DNA of 64,000 nucleotides, taken from contig JAYKYS010000007.1 of assembly GCA_036924285.1 (NCBI GenBank), positions 19,220,001-19,284,000 on the forward strand, given 5' to 3'. Numbering within the stretch: the stretch's first letter is position 1; every line of letters begins with the position of its first letter. Positions 10,217-21,000 of this stretch are shown one piece after another. Made by a program: the position numbers and the translations under genes. The notes beneath the pieces were generated by a model, which worked only from the letters and a program-made list of their open reading frames with translations, did not search any database and was not told where the DNA came from. The DNA is from Asterella californica. Lineage: Eukaryota; Streptophyta; Marchantiopsida; Marchantiales; Aytoniaceae.

Positions 10217-10439
10217 TAGTATAAAGGGGCTCAACTTCCCAGCACAGAAGAAACTCTTCTCTGAAGAGGCTCTTGGTAGTTGGAGGAAAATTGTTGATCT
10301 CGTGCTTCAGTCAAGTATCTGGTTTGTGAGTCATTGCTAGTCCGATTCGTTGTGGTAAGGTTCCTAGTCCAGTTGCTCAAACAACACGTGCACTACGTAA
10401 GTGAGGCCTCGGATCTGTGTTCTCTTGGCACCGTCTGTT
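10217..10439 (+). mobile_element. Possible LTR end with TATA box and primer site
   Basis: A TATA box (AGTATAAAGGGGC, 10217-10229) is followed about 200 bp later by TCTCTTGGCACCGTCTGTTA. The TGGCACCGTCTGT part (10426-10438) resembles the TGGCGCCGTCTGTGG primer site seen in many plant gypsy elements. No gag, pol or second LTR was recognised downstream. It may be a decayed or miniature LTR element that landed 3' of OXC, or chance. Confidence 0.35.
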
Positions 10440-12129
10440 AACACTCGAGCTTATAGACGCTAGTCACTGAAGACAAGGCTATTCGTTCTCTCCCAGGTCC
10501 TGAGCTTGTGAAAATTAGCATCTGGGAACCATGACCACTACAAGCATGATATATAACAAGATCCCAGAGGAAAGGCAAAGACTTGATCGGCCGGATCTAC
10601 CTCCACATCTCTCGTGGTTGTTAGTGACTTTGTTGAAGGCCCATTAAGGAGGGAGTGAAAATTGCAGGGTAACTTCACAGGTCTATTCGTCTTGCAGTGT
10701 GTTGGATATTCGCAGTACAGGATCACTCATGTACACAGGAGACACTCTGAGAGAGACGAGAGATTGCTACAGCGGTTACTTAGGATGGAAGTAACCCCTC
10801 AGTGCATAACACACAGGGTTGGACATAAATTTAGTCCGTAACAGGGCAATGTCCCAAACTCTGACAAGCGGGTACTGTTGGAGACTGATAGGTAATCACT
10901 AATCGGAAGAGAAGTTGCTCAGTAATATCTGACCTAACAATGCTTGCAGATGTCAGTGCCAAGAGGAACTGCGTCCTAGACTTCTCCTACATCGCTATTG
11001 TGAAACCCTGACAAGGTACTCACTAGGAGCTCTCACACCATGAGCTTTGTTATGCCTTTGACTTCCATCTATGATAGCTTTCACATTATCACCACTGGTT
11101 TATCCGGTAGGATGGCAGAAGTAATGAATACGAGTACTGAACCATACTCGATTTCGAAGTATATGCCCGGACTTACGAGTTCCTTTCACAATACACTGCA
11201 AGGCTTCATTCAACCCCCAGCAGCAGAACAACAAAAAGATTGGCAAATCGGAGCACAAGCCACCAATACCAATTCAGCGTATATACCGACAACCCATATA
11301 AAGGTAACCTTGCATTTAACTCGCTGACCTTATTCCACTTGTGTAGCTCGTAGATGTTCATGTATTTGTATATTCTCTCTCTTTCTGCGTTGAGGGAGAG
11401 GATATGTTCAACATCGTTTTCCACCGGTTGCCTGCGCTTGTACTGCTTTCCTTTTGAAGATTTTCCTGAAGAGAAGTTGCACTTGAACTCCAGTCAAGAA
11501 GAATTTATTGCGCTCGATTTGATTCATCCGCGGAACTTCAGTAATAAACATAGATAATATCTGGCAATCATTTGTGGTTGAAACTTGTCATGTCAGAGTA
11601 GCCAGTATTACCTATTACCTATGACGCTTGAGTTTGATGGGAAGAGCTTCCAACGTGGAGGGTGTGGTGGAAACTTTTCATTTCGGGCGTAGTTCATGCG
11701 AAGTGCTTGCATCTTTAAGAAAGGTCGATCCTCGTATGAGCGCGTTGAGCTCCGTTCGGCAGATCCTTCCAAAAACAGAAGTACCGTTCATTGTCGAAAA
11801 TAATCATATTAAATTATTAAATTAAAGTTTGATATATGTTAAATTTAAGACAATTAGTTTTACTGAAATATTATATGAAAAAGATTTCAATGCTGGATCA
11901 ATTTCTATAATAATTTCTTGTTAATATAGGTTTAGCTCCACATACATACGGTTGTAAGTGTTGTTATCAATATAACACGCGATTCACCATGCGACAATAA
12001 GAGTGGAAAGTTCAGTGTTGCATGAAATCTTTCTACTTCCTTAGAGTTTAACTGCCAAAACATACAAGATTATTTAGTACTAAAGTGCAGGAGTAAAGTC
12101 GACTTCTGAAGCTCTAAATTTAAAGGCAC
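10440..12129. other. No gene recognised
   Basis: Mixed-composition sequence becoming strongly AT-rich at 11790-11930. Short ORFs (95 codons at 11040, 67 at 11354, 65 at 11628) show no family resemblance. The left flank of element A should lie here. Because A's 5' LTR lacks its outer part, a deletion has probably also removed the flank's original end. Confidence 0.5.
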
Positions 12130-12976
12130 ATTTGAATTGTGCGTTTGGGTGTGGTGGGCAAATTTGAGCCGCAGGAGCCGATTTACGTCAGTTTTTTGTA
12201 GCCTGTGACCAAATTTCTCGAGTAGTTTTGCAAGGGGAACTCCAAACGGCTTGTTTGGAGTCTTGTTGGGTTCAGGGTAGCCAGATCTACCTACCAGCGA
12301 AGACGGATATCAGTTTAGACGATCCGTTTGTGCGGTGTGAGCGGTTTTAAGCCACAGGGAAGAGTTTTTGAAGGTTCGGTCACCTGCGACCGAAAATTGG
12401 CGATATCTCGACTATCGGGAGTCGGATCTGAAGGTTTCTTGGGCCAACGGAGTCAGGGAAGGAGACCCTATCAACATTTGAAGATCGTTTGGCGAAAGGA
12501 GAAAGTTCCCAGATAGGTCTTTTTCGGTTCCTTCGCTACAGGTTTCGTCCTTTTGAGTTCATTAAGGACTTAGTTGGTTGTGTATGGCTTGTGGTAGCTA
12601 GCTTTAGCCAAGAGCTAGTGTGTGGATGTGGTTTGGACTTGGGTTTGGATCGCATGATACTGTTGTGGCTCTGGTTGTTAGCAAAGAGAAGTTCCTCTTG
12701 CTTTGAGCTACGCTTTGGCGATTTCAGACTAGGGTTGCGTTTCAGGGGTTTGTTTTAGGGCTTCTGAAGTAGGTTATAGACCGCTCTGGTCTTTTCTTCA
12801 GTTTTGTGCTGTTTGGAGAAAGAATCGACAGTGTACATACTTTCAGAGTGGTATATATCGTAGCATTCCTTTTCGTGGTTGTTCTTCTCTGTCTTGTCTC
12901 TGTTTGGCACACAACATCTCCACAGCCAGGAACCTCGCGTTTTCTTGGACATCCTTCACGCACGCAATATCCGACA
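12130..12976 (+). repeat. Element A 5' LTR, left part missing
   Basis: Nearly identical to 26231-27071 from the common string GTTTGGGTGTGGTGG onward, ending CCGACA. The outer 450 bp or so present in the reverse solo LTR at 28711-30007 is absent here. ORFs of 62 and 89 codons inside it recur in the 3' copy only because the LTR is duplicated. Confidence 0.85.
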
Positions 12977-12984
12977 CGATACGG

Positions 12985-13002
12985 TGGTGAACTCGACGTG
13001 AA
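12985..13002 (+). other. Element A primer binding site (tRNA-Trp type)
   Basis: TGGTGAACTCGACGTGAA lies 8 nt behind the LTR end. Its complement is the 3' end of plant tRNA-Trp including CCA, with one mismatch (recalled from knowledge of plant tRNA-Trp, not searched). The identical 18-mer occurs in element B at 15640. Confidence 0.75.
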
Positions 13003-13036
13003 GGTCTGGGGTGGAGATTTCTTCTGTGTGTGAACT

Positions 13037-14345
13037 TTGAAGAAGAGATTGGCAGTCATGAGTGGGGATGGGAAAGGTGATGGAGATGGAGCTAGTGGTT
13101 CAAGTGGGTTGCCGAAGGTGCAGTTGGATCCAGCGACTGCATCGATGTTCCAAGCTTTCACTATGTTCTTACGGCAGCAACAATCTGATGAGCGGAAGGA
13201 AGCTTTGGCAACAAAGGCGCTACAAGCGGTGGTCAGCAGGATTGACCAGTTTGATGGAAGAGATGTCTCAAGGTATCTGAGACATTATGTGAAGGAGATG
13301 GAACTTAACCGGGTGTCAGAAGATGAGATGATTGAGACGTTTGAGTTGGCAGCAGCTCCAGAGATTAGGGATCATGTTAAAATGCTAACGAAGCATTTTA
13401 ACAAGGATTGGGAGACTTTTGTTCGTGCCTTGATGGATGAGTACTTCTTGGAGGACTCTGATCGAGTCACCAAGAAGTCATTCTTGGAGTGGGTTGAGCA
13501 ACCAAGGAAGGGTTTACAAGCTACTGAGTTGCTCAGAGAGTTTGAGAAGCAGTTTTCACGGCTGACCAGGATGGAGAAGTTGACATTGCAGTCCAACAAG
13601 ACAGAGCTATTTCTTCGGGCTGCAGATGAGAAGTTGCAGGAGAAGCTAGAGGTACTTCTGGAAGACCGGGAGGAGGACGATGGATTGACCAGCAGCTGGA
13701 AGAAGGTTGAGGAAGCTGTTGGTCTGCTTACCAAGAGAGAGCGGAGACGAGAGAAAGTTCCTGTTAGGAGACTGGCGCCAACACCTACAGATGTAACACC
13801 TGTTCCTGTAGTCCGACCAGTTCCTGTTGCTAGACAAGTAGTTCCTGTTGTTCCGGTTGTTCCAGTTGTTCAGGCACCCATGGTATCTCCGAAGAAGGAT
13901 GACTCAAACCTTGAGGAGATATTGCGTGGAATGAGAGATCTGCAGATCAAGCTCATCAGATTGGAAGAGAAGGGATCTACAAGTGGAGTAAGACCGGTTG
14001 AGAAGCAAGGCTGGATCCAGCGGTGTATCTGGTGCGATGGTACTGATCATCCGCGCAGAGATTGCAAGGAGTTCACAGATATTCTGCAGCAAGGAGTGAT
14101 CTTCTGGAAGGATGGGAAGGTAGCGCTGAGGGATACTGGTGCACTTCTTCAGACCAACTTTGATAGGGGAGGGATGAAGAAGTTGGTTGAGGACCACCTA
14201 TCAGCGCAAGCAGTTGCAATGGTGGAAGCTGGAACTTATGGCACAAGGGTTGAGGATCAGGCTGAGAGGAGTTTCAACAAGGAGGTTGAGCCAAGTGGAT
14301 TGTGGTCATCCGTCATCTCCATGAAATAGAAAGGGAAGATGGCGC
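13037..14345 (+). pseudogene. Element A gag, 5' part
   Basis: Gag of element A, which would form the RNA-packaging shell. Start near 13037/13058 (MSGDGKGDGDGASGSSG). The capsid-like helical region matches element B over its whole length (FQAFTMFLRQQQ; SRYLRHYVKEMELNRV; SFLEWVEQPRKGL; KTELFLRAADEKLQEKL). A Pro/Val-rich linker and a CCHC zinc knuckle CIWCDGTDHPRRDC (about 14023-14064) follow. A TAG at 14327-14329 ends the frame, but the same frame continues (KGKMA) to the insertion point of element B and resumes at 22870 as RETLMRTAATIRRDTGW. One nonsense change therefore adds to the split by B. Confidence 0.88.
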
Positions 14346-15628
14346 TGTCGCGCTACTTGGCGGCTACATGTTATATTTCTACTCCGACGCTTGAGTTTAG
14401 TAATTCTAGAAGTTAGCTTATATTTCTTCTAGTCGTTTATGTATATGTTTGACACCCTTGCATACGGTGTTAACACTATTTTGAGTCTTAGTAGGTTGAT
14501 CACCATGTTGATAGGGCTTAAGCTCATGGGTTGTATTTGCGTGTCGCCCATGCACGCTTTCTAACTGATTTAAGTTATTTTTCGGGGCTGCGTGTCGTTT
14601 TAAGTAATTTAAGTTTTACGCTGGCACTCTAGGGGGCTTGACGTGGTAGCCTATGAGTAAAACTAAGTTGCCACGTGGTTTAGGGTACTAAAGGACAACC
14701 AAGTGGAGCTATGAACTCCCATTGGTCCGTTTTTGTCTTTTGTTAAACTCTAAATTTAGAAACAGCGCTCTAGAGTGGAGTTCGAGCATTTGGTGAGGGA
14801 ACTTCGAAATCTGAGAACACAGGAAGAGAGAGCTCGTCGTGCCAAGCACTGTCAGTGAAATTTTTGCTCGATTTGGATCAATAAACAAGGAGTTATGCCC
14901 AATTGAAGTTCGGATTGTGCCAAAACTGCGTGACTTTTGTTGATTTTGGGGTTTTCGGTGCCAATTGCAGCAGAATTGAGGAAATCACTTCAAAACTTCG
15001 TGGTTGCGTTCACTGTCAAGAGGGCTACGACTGTCCAAAAAGTTTCAAATCATTTGAGTAACTGAGTAATTCAGGGCGGCCGCTGAAGCAGAGGGGGTCT
15101 GAAAAGCTCTTAATCTAGAGCAGCGACTTTAGAGAAGGAGATCTGGAGTTCTACAAACATTCAGGAGTCCCAACTTCACAGGGATGTTCAGCATCCTGTA
15201 GACTTCAAATACTGTGAGAAGATTTGAAATTCATCGAGCCAATTCTCTGTTCTATGTCTGAATAGCTGTCTAGGTACCAGAAATTGTCATAATTCTCTTA
15301 TTCAGAACTTTTCTGTTCATATCTCCGTGTCAGAATTTGATCTCAGGTTGAAAATTCGTCTGTGAGTTCAGTAGTACCTCATTTGCATGTAGGGGAAGTT
15401 TAGAGGTCTAAACCTTCATAGTTTTCCTCTCTTTGAGTGTCAAAGTTCACCGCTTAAGCCTATTACTACCAGTGATACCTAAATTTCACTTTTTGAGCAT
15501 ATCAGAGGATCCTACACTCCTGTGTGAGTGTTTATAGCTCCTGTTGTGACCTGAAAGCCAACCTCTTGAGTAAACAACCACAGCCAGAAGCCCGGCGCTT
15601 TCCTAGGTAGACGGATCACACTCCGACA
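14346..15628 (+). repeat. Element B 5' LTR
   Basis: 1283 bp, TG...CA bounded, same length as the 3' LTR at 21587-22869. It contains an internal GAGGGGGTC string (15091-15099) resembling the element's own polypurine tract. Confidence 0.95.
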
Positions 15629-15639
15629 TACTCTCTTTT

Positions 15640-15657
15640 TGGTGAACTCGACGTGAA
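15640..15657 (+). other. Element B primer binding site (tRNA-Trp type)
   Basis: TGGTGAACTCGACGTGAA begins 11 nt after the LTR end. It is complementary to the 3' end of plant tRNA-Trp with one mismatch and identical to the element A site. The TGG complements the CCA tail. Confidence 0.78.
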
Positions 15658-15704
15658 ACACCTAGGGTGGGAGTTTTCTTGAGAGTGTTACAGGATCAGA
15701 TATC

Positions 15705-18077
15705 ATGGCCAACCAAGGATCATCAAGTGGGGGTGCTGCTGCTGCTCAGCAACCTATTCAGTTTGATGCTGCTACGATGAAGATGTTCCAGGCTTTTTCC
15801 ATGTTCATGCAGCAGCAGCAGAGCACAGAGAGGAAGGAGGTATTAGCAACCAAGGCGTTGCAATCTGTGGTGCATCAGATGGATCAGTTCAAGGGTACAG
15901 ATATTTCCAAGTATGTGCGATACTATGCTAGGGAGATGGAGGTGAACAAGGTACCTGAGAAGGAGATGGTGGAGAACTTTGAGCTTGCTGTTGTCCCTGA
16001 GATTCGTGGACGTGTGAAGGAGCTCAAGCAGCAGCAAGGACAGAGTTGGGAGAGCTTTATGCGAGCTTTGAAGGAGGAGTACTACACTGAAGATTCAGAG
16101 AGGGTGACCAAGAGAACATTCTTGGAGTGGGTGGTGAAGCCTAACAAAGGTTTGTCTGTAAATGAGTTGTTAAGGGAGTTTGATCGTCAGTATGCTCAAC
16201 TTTCTAGGACAGAGAAACTTACACTAGAGGTGGAGAAGACAGAGCTTTTCCTACAAGCAGCGGATGTGACTATTCAGGAGAAGCTTGAGCTGTTGCTAGA
16301 AGACAAGAGTGAGGAGAGAGGATTGAAGACTGACTGGAAGGAGGTTGAAGAGGCTGTTTCTTTGCTGGCCAAGAGACAAAGAAGAAGGGACAAGGTGGTG
16401 GTAAGTGAAGCAGCACCTCTGATAATTCCTGTCAAGCAGTTGCCTACTAAGCCTGCTTTGGTAATTGCTAGAGAGGAAGACTCACCGCTTGATGAGTTGA
16501 TTAAGGGTATGAAGGAGCTTAAGCTTAAGCTCACTAGGTTAGAAGAGAAGGAGCAGAATGTACAGCCTGCTATGCAGAGACCTCAGATGAGAGAAGGCTT
16601 TGTTCATCGTTGTATATGGTGTGATAGCCTAGACCATGTAAGGAGAGATTGTGGGGAGTTTTCAGATGCATTGAGGAAGGATCTGATCTTCTTCAAAGAT
16701 GGTAAGATCCATTTGAGAGAGACTGGGATGATGTTGGGAACCAACTTTGGCAAGGGTGGTATGAAGAGACTTGTGAATGAGATATCAGCATCACATGCTG
16801 TTTCTCTTGTGAATGCTGCTACCTGTGGAGTGAAAGTGGAGATGGAGAGAGAGAAAGGGACTACTGGGTTGTGGTCAGATGTAGTGCGGTCCGTAGCTAG
16901 AACAGAGCTAGACAAGGATGTGCTACGAAGGGTTGGCAACTCAATTAGAGAAACTACAGGATGGAATGACCCTGTGGATACTATGTCAGTGCATGCTTAT
17001 GTTGCAAGAAGTCAGCATGAAGCTGTACTAGAAGAAAAACGCAGGAGGGAGGATGCAGGTGAGGCTTCTACAACCAAACGACCTGCTACAAGGAGTGAAA
17101 GGGCTAGACCAGAGGCAAGGCAGGAGACAACACCTACTCGGGAAGAGACTATGGAGGATCTACCACCTACAACACCAAAGGAGAAGGAGAGAAGCAAGGA
17201 GAAGGGTAAGATGCCTGCATACAAACTTCAGTCTGATATTGAGATTGCTACAGACCTGAAGCAGGTGTTAGAGAATCGTATCTTGAATGGGAAGGTTGAG
17301 TTTACCTTGGGTGAGATTCTTGGGATAGCAAAGCGTGAGTTCCATGAGGTTATCATAGATATCATCAAGAGGAAACGTCAGATTTTGGGTGAAGCAGCTA
17401 CGCTTAACGCTCTAGGGACCAAACTGTCGGAGGATGAGGAGGATGAGATTGCTGGTTACTGCTCTCAAGTATCAGAGGGAAGATCAGAGCAGCACGTGAG
17501 GTTTGAAGATGAGGTGGAAGCATCGCAGAAGAGCCATTATTCTCACAACCATTGGGCGAGAGCAACCACAGAGACCTTAGTGAAGCTGGGAGATCTAGAG
17601 GAACCTGTGGTGGCGTTGATTGATCATGGCTCAGAGATTAATCTGATGTCTAAGGAGCTGTACAAGCGTGGGAGGTGGCCCATAGACACCGATCATGGAT
17701 GGCTTATCCGTGCTGCCAACAACCAGAGGGGAGAACTTTATGGTGCTTGTCCCAACATCAAGGTAACTGTGGGTGACATCAGTGATGTTCAGAATTTCTT
17801 TGTGCAAGACATGTCAACCTATCCTATCATTCTAGGGCAGCCTTACATTACTGCTGTTAGAATGGAGACACGAGTTATGGATGATGGTTCAGCTTATGCT
17901 AGGATACGTAGTAGAGACGGCAAAAGAGCTGTTCAGTTTTTGACCGCTGCTGCAGAACATGAGAGGAATCGTGATAGCTTGAGAGACCGTCCACTACCTA
18001 AGATTACTCAGGAGTTTAGAGAGTCTAGGGGTTTTGGCAGAGTACCATTGAAGAGCGAGACTTCAACGGTACAGTAG
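15705..18077 (+). CDS. Element B Gag-protease polyprotein
   Basis: Intact ORF of 790 codons. N-terminal Gag (residues about 20-240) has helical capsid-like sequence (KMFQAFSMFMQQQQ; SKYVRYYAREMEVNKVPEKE; TFLEWVVKPNKGL). A linker and a CCHC zinc knuckle follow, CIWCDSLDHVRRDC, with C303, C306, H311, C316. A second conserved block (about 510-565, DLKQVLENRILNGKVEF and GEILGIAKREFHEVIIDIIK) has no function I can name. The C-terminal aspartic protease carries ALIDHGSEIN with D640, then VILGQPYI-like text (PIILGQPYITAVRME). The usual D-[ST]-G is D-H-G-S here. The ATG at 15705 (MANQGSSSGG) is the first after the primer site. The ORF ends 42 nt past the GGGTTTT slip site that should give Gag-Pol. 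Confidence 0.93.
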   Translation: MANQGSSSGGAAAAQQPIQFDAATMKMFQAFSMFMQQQQSTERKEVLATKALQSVVHQMDQFKGTDISKYVRYYAREMEVNKVPEKEMVENFELAVVPEIRGRVKELKQQQGQSWESFMRALKEEYYTEDSERVTKRTFLEWVVKPNKGLSVNELLREFDRQYAQLSRTEKLTLEVEKTELFLQAADVTIQEKLELLLEDKSEERGLKTDWKEVEEAVSLLAKRQRRRDKVVVSEAAPLIIPVKQLPTKPALVIAREEDSPLDELIKGMKELKLKLTRLEEKEQNVQPAMQRPQMREGFVHRCIWCDSLDHVRRDCGEFSDALRKDLIFFKDGKIHLRETGMMLGTNFGKGGMKRLVNEISASHAVSLVNAATCGVKVEMEREKGTTGLWSDVVRSVARTELDKDVLRRVGNSIRETTGWNDPVDTMSVHAYVARSQHEAVLEEKRRREDAGEASTTKRPATRSERARPEARQETTPTREETMEDLPPTTPKEKERSKEKGKMPAYKLQSDIEIATDLKQVLENRILNGKVEFTLGEILGIAKREFHEVIIDIIKRKRQILGEAATLNALGTKLSEDEEDEIAGYCSQVSEGRSEQHVRFEDEVEASQKSHYSHNHWARATTETLVKLGDLEEPVVALIDHGSEINLMSKELYKRGRWPIDTDHGWLIRAANNQRGELYGACPNIKVTVGDISDVQNFFVQDMSTYPIILGQPYITAVRMETRVMDDGSAYARIRSRDGKRAVQFLTAAAEHERNRDSLRDRPLPKITQEFRESRGFGRVPLKSETSTVQ
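18029..18035 (+). promoter_or_regulatory. Element B -1 ribosomal frameshift site
   Basis: G-GGT-TTT in the Gag-protease frame (codons AGG GGT TTT GGC) is a canonical X-XXY-YYZ slippery heptamer. After a one-base backward slip the frame reads GFWQSTIEERDFNGTVELGF and joins pol with no stop. The same seven bases occur at the same place in elements C and D. Confidence 0.8.
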
Positions 18078-21000
18078 AGCTAGGATTCTCGCCTGATCCA
18101 GTAGAGCAGGAAGCTTTATCCACTGGCTTCTTAGGATTGACGTCATATGGATCAGTGTGTTATAGGAAGGTTGAGAATCTGAAGAGGTTTGAGAGGCAAC
18201 ATGTGAAGTATGTACAGCAGTCTTTGTGGGATAATGGAGAGTTAGCAAGAGATGAATACGTATCTGGAGTGTTTGAAGAGCAGTATTTGGTAGATACTAT
18301 AGGGGAGTTGAAATCTATAGTAGAAAGTTCTATAGATGATGTAGATAGAGTGGTGAGAGTGAGCTCCAAGGAGCTTTATGATGTAATTGATAAGTTTATA
18401 GATCGACAAGAGGTGTATGTGGAGACCAAGTACAAGTCAGTGGCAAAGAAAGTCAAACCGGTGGCTTTGCCTTTACCACTCGATTACAATCAGAAGATGG
18501 AGCAAGCTGCACGAGAGCCGACGCTCAGAGGACCGAGAAGAATTGGGCACCAGTTCACAGAAACAACACTAAAGGAGTTGAGGATTGGAGGTGATGGATT
18601 TCTTACTGAGCAAGAGAAGAAGAGCTTCAGGGAGATGCTATCTAGGCATGGTAAGGCGTTTGCATTTGAGTCACATGAAGTAGGATGTGTAGATCCAAGT
18701 GTAGTTGCACCTATGGTAATCTTTGCTATACCGCATGTGCCTTGGAATCTACGTCCTATCCCTGTGCCTAGAGCTCATCTGCCAAAGCTGATAGACTTGC
18801 TCAATGAGAGGATTAGGATGGGTATCTTGGAACCATCTATAGCTCCCTATTCTAGCAGATGGTTTACTGTTCCGAAGAAGAGTGGAGCTTTGAGATTCAT
18901 TCAAGATATGCAGCCAGTTAACAAGGTAACTATCAGAAATATGGGTATAGGACCTATTGTAGACGAGTTTGCAGAGGCTTTTGCTGGTCGTGCTATCTAT
19001 TCCATGGGAGACTTATATTCAGGTTATGACCAGTTTCAATTATCCTCTGAGAGTAGAGACTTGACTACAATGAGGACACCTTTGGGGTTACTAAGGATGT
19101 GCACCTTGCCGCAAGGTGCTACCAATTCTGTAGCACATATGATGAATGACATGAACAAAGTTTTGAGGGATTTCATTCCTGAAAAAACTATGCCATTCCT
19201 TGATGATGTGCCGATCAAAGGATGTGCTGAGGAGGAGAAGAATGAGGTAATGGATCAGAGGGGGTGCCGTAAGTTTGTTGCAGATCACATAGCTGATTGT
19301 GATAAGATACTGAGTCGACTGGAAGAGGTTCATTTGACTTTATCAGGAGCCAAGTCTGTGTTTGGAGTACAAGAGGTGTTAATAGTGGGACATCTGTGTG
19401 GATCTTATGGTCGGAAACCTTGTCCAAACAAGGTTGATGCCATCCGAAGGATGAAGGAGACATGTGGATCGGTTACTGAGGTGAGAAGGTTTCTAGGAGC
19501 ATGTGTGTTTTATCATATATGGATTCCACACTTTGCACATGTAGCAGATCCGTTGTACAAGCTGCTGAGGAAAGGGCAAAGATTTCAGTGGCAAGAGGAG
19601 CAAAGCGAGTCTATGAGGAAGTTGAAGGATCTTTTAGCTTCACCACCAACTCTACGGAAGGTAACATATGAGTTGGGCAGATCTGTTATCCTTACTGTTG
19701 ATACTAGTCCTATTGGCATTGGATGGGCTGTAGGACAAGACGATGAGGATGGAAATAGATATGTGGTGCGTTTTGGTGCTAAGGTATTAAGTTCACGGCA
19801 GAGAGACTACCCTCAGGTCAAGAGAGAGCTATGGGGAGTAGTTACTACGATGAAGAGTGATAAGGAATACTTGATAGGAGCACCTGTGGTTGTGGAGACA
19901 GATTGTTTACCTCTCTTGGGAATGATCACTAGTTGTACAACTCCAGATATTGCTATGTTGAGGTGGATAGCATATATCAAGTCCTTGAACCCAGAGTTTA
20001 GACATATTGCAGGAAAAGACAATCCTGTGGCAGATATGTTATCAAGGGCTAGATATTACGATGAGAAGGAAATGATAGATGACCAGGAGGATGTGGGAAC
20101 AGAGTTCTATTCTAGTGCTCTTGCTAGAAGAGATAGAAGCTATTTTGCAGCCCCGTTGGAGTTTTTTGAGGAAATTGTGTATGATGGCGAGTGGTTGGAT
20201 CTTGGGCGCTATTTGAGTTCACTGGAAAGGCAGGAAGGCTGGTCTGATGCAGATTTCAAGAGGATCCGTAGAACAGCTTATGGTTACTTTTTACATGGAG
20301 GACATCTATGGAAGCGCCCTAAGCTACAAGGAGGTATACCGCAGCGGGTAGTATGTGACTTGGAATTGCAGCAGAAGCTGATCAAGGAGTTCCATGAGAG
20401 TTTATGGGCTGGTCATAGAGGAGTTTGGGCTACATTTGCCAAGATGAAGGAGAAGTATTGGTGGAAGGGTATGTATAAGGATGTAGTACAGTTTGTTTCA
20501 TCCTGTATACCTTGCCAGATGTACTCCAACGTACGTCATCGTGATGGATTGCATCCTACTTATCCTTTAGCCATTCATTACAAATGGGTAGTGGATCTGG
20601 TAACTATGCCATTTGGACTTGGACAAATGAGGTATCTAGTCTTGGCTAGAGAAGATCTATCTAATCAAGTCGAAGGCCGTGCTCTGAGGACGAAGACCAC
20701 TGCTAGTGTCTGCCGCTTTCTACTTGAAGATGTTATTTGTAGGTATGGGTGTGTGGGAAAGATCACTGCAGATAGAGGTGAGCTGGATGCACAAGAAGCA
20801 GTTGAGTTCTTCAAGCGATTGGGAATCAAGTTGGCGTTAACCACTGCTTACAATCCTGAAGGGATGGCAAGAGCGAAAGAGGTCATCCACCAATCATCAA
20901 AGCTTTGGTAAAAGCTTGCAAGGGTATGATCCGTGAATGGCCTAGACTGCTACCATTTGCTTTGTGGGCAGATCGTACAACTCATAGTACCGTTACAGGT

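Noticed and set aside
10426..10439. A full retrotransposon starting at a TGGCACCGTCTGT primer-like site
   Set aside because: No gag or pol sequence and no second LTR were found downstream, so only a low-confidence LTR remnant was listed.
12489..12758. 89-codon ORF, repeated exactly at 26584-26853
   Set aside because: It lies inside the two LTR copies of element A, so its repetition comes from LTR duplication. It is Leu/Trp/Cys-rich with no motif.
13372..13734. 120-codon reverse ORF inside gag of element A
   Set aside because: Ser/Arg-rich shadow of the real gag on the other strand. Similar shadows occur at 16604-16939, 24314-24661 and 36451-36828.
14341..14345. 5-bp target duplication for element B
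   Set aside because: The five bases before the LTR (GGCGC) and after it (GCGCG) differ. Only four (GCGC) match, and four also keep the reading frame.
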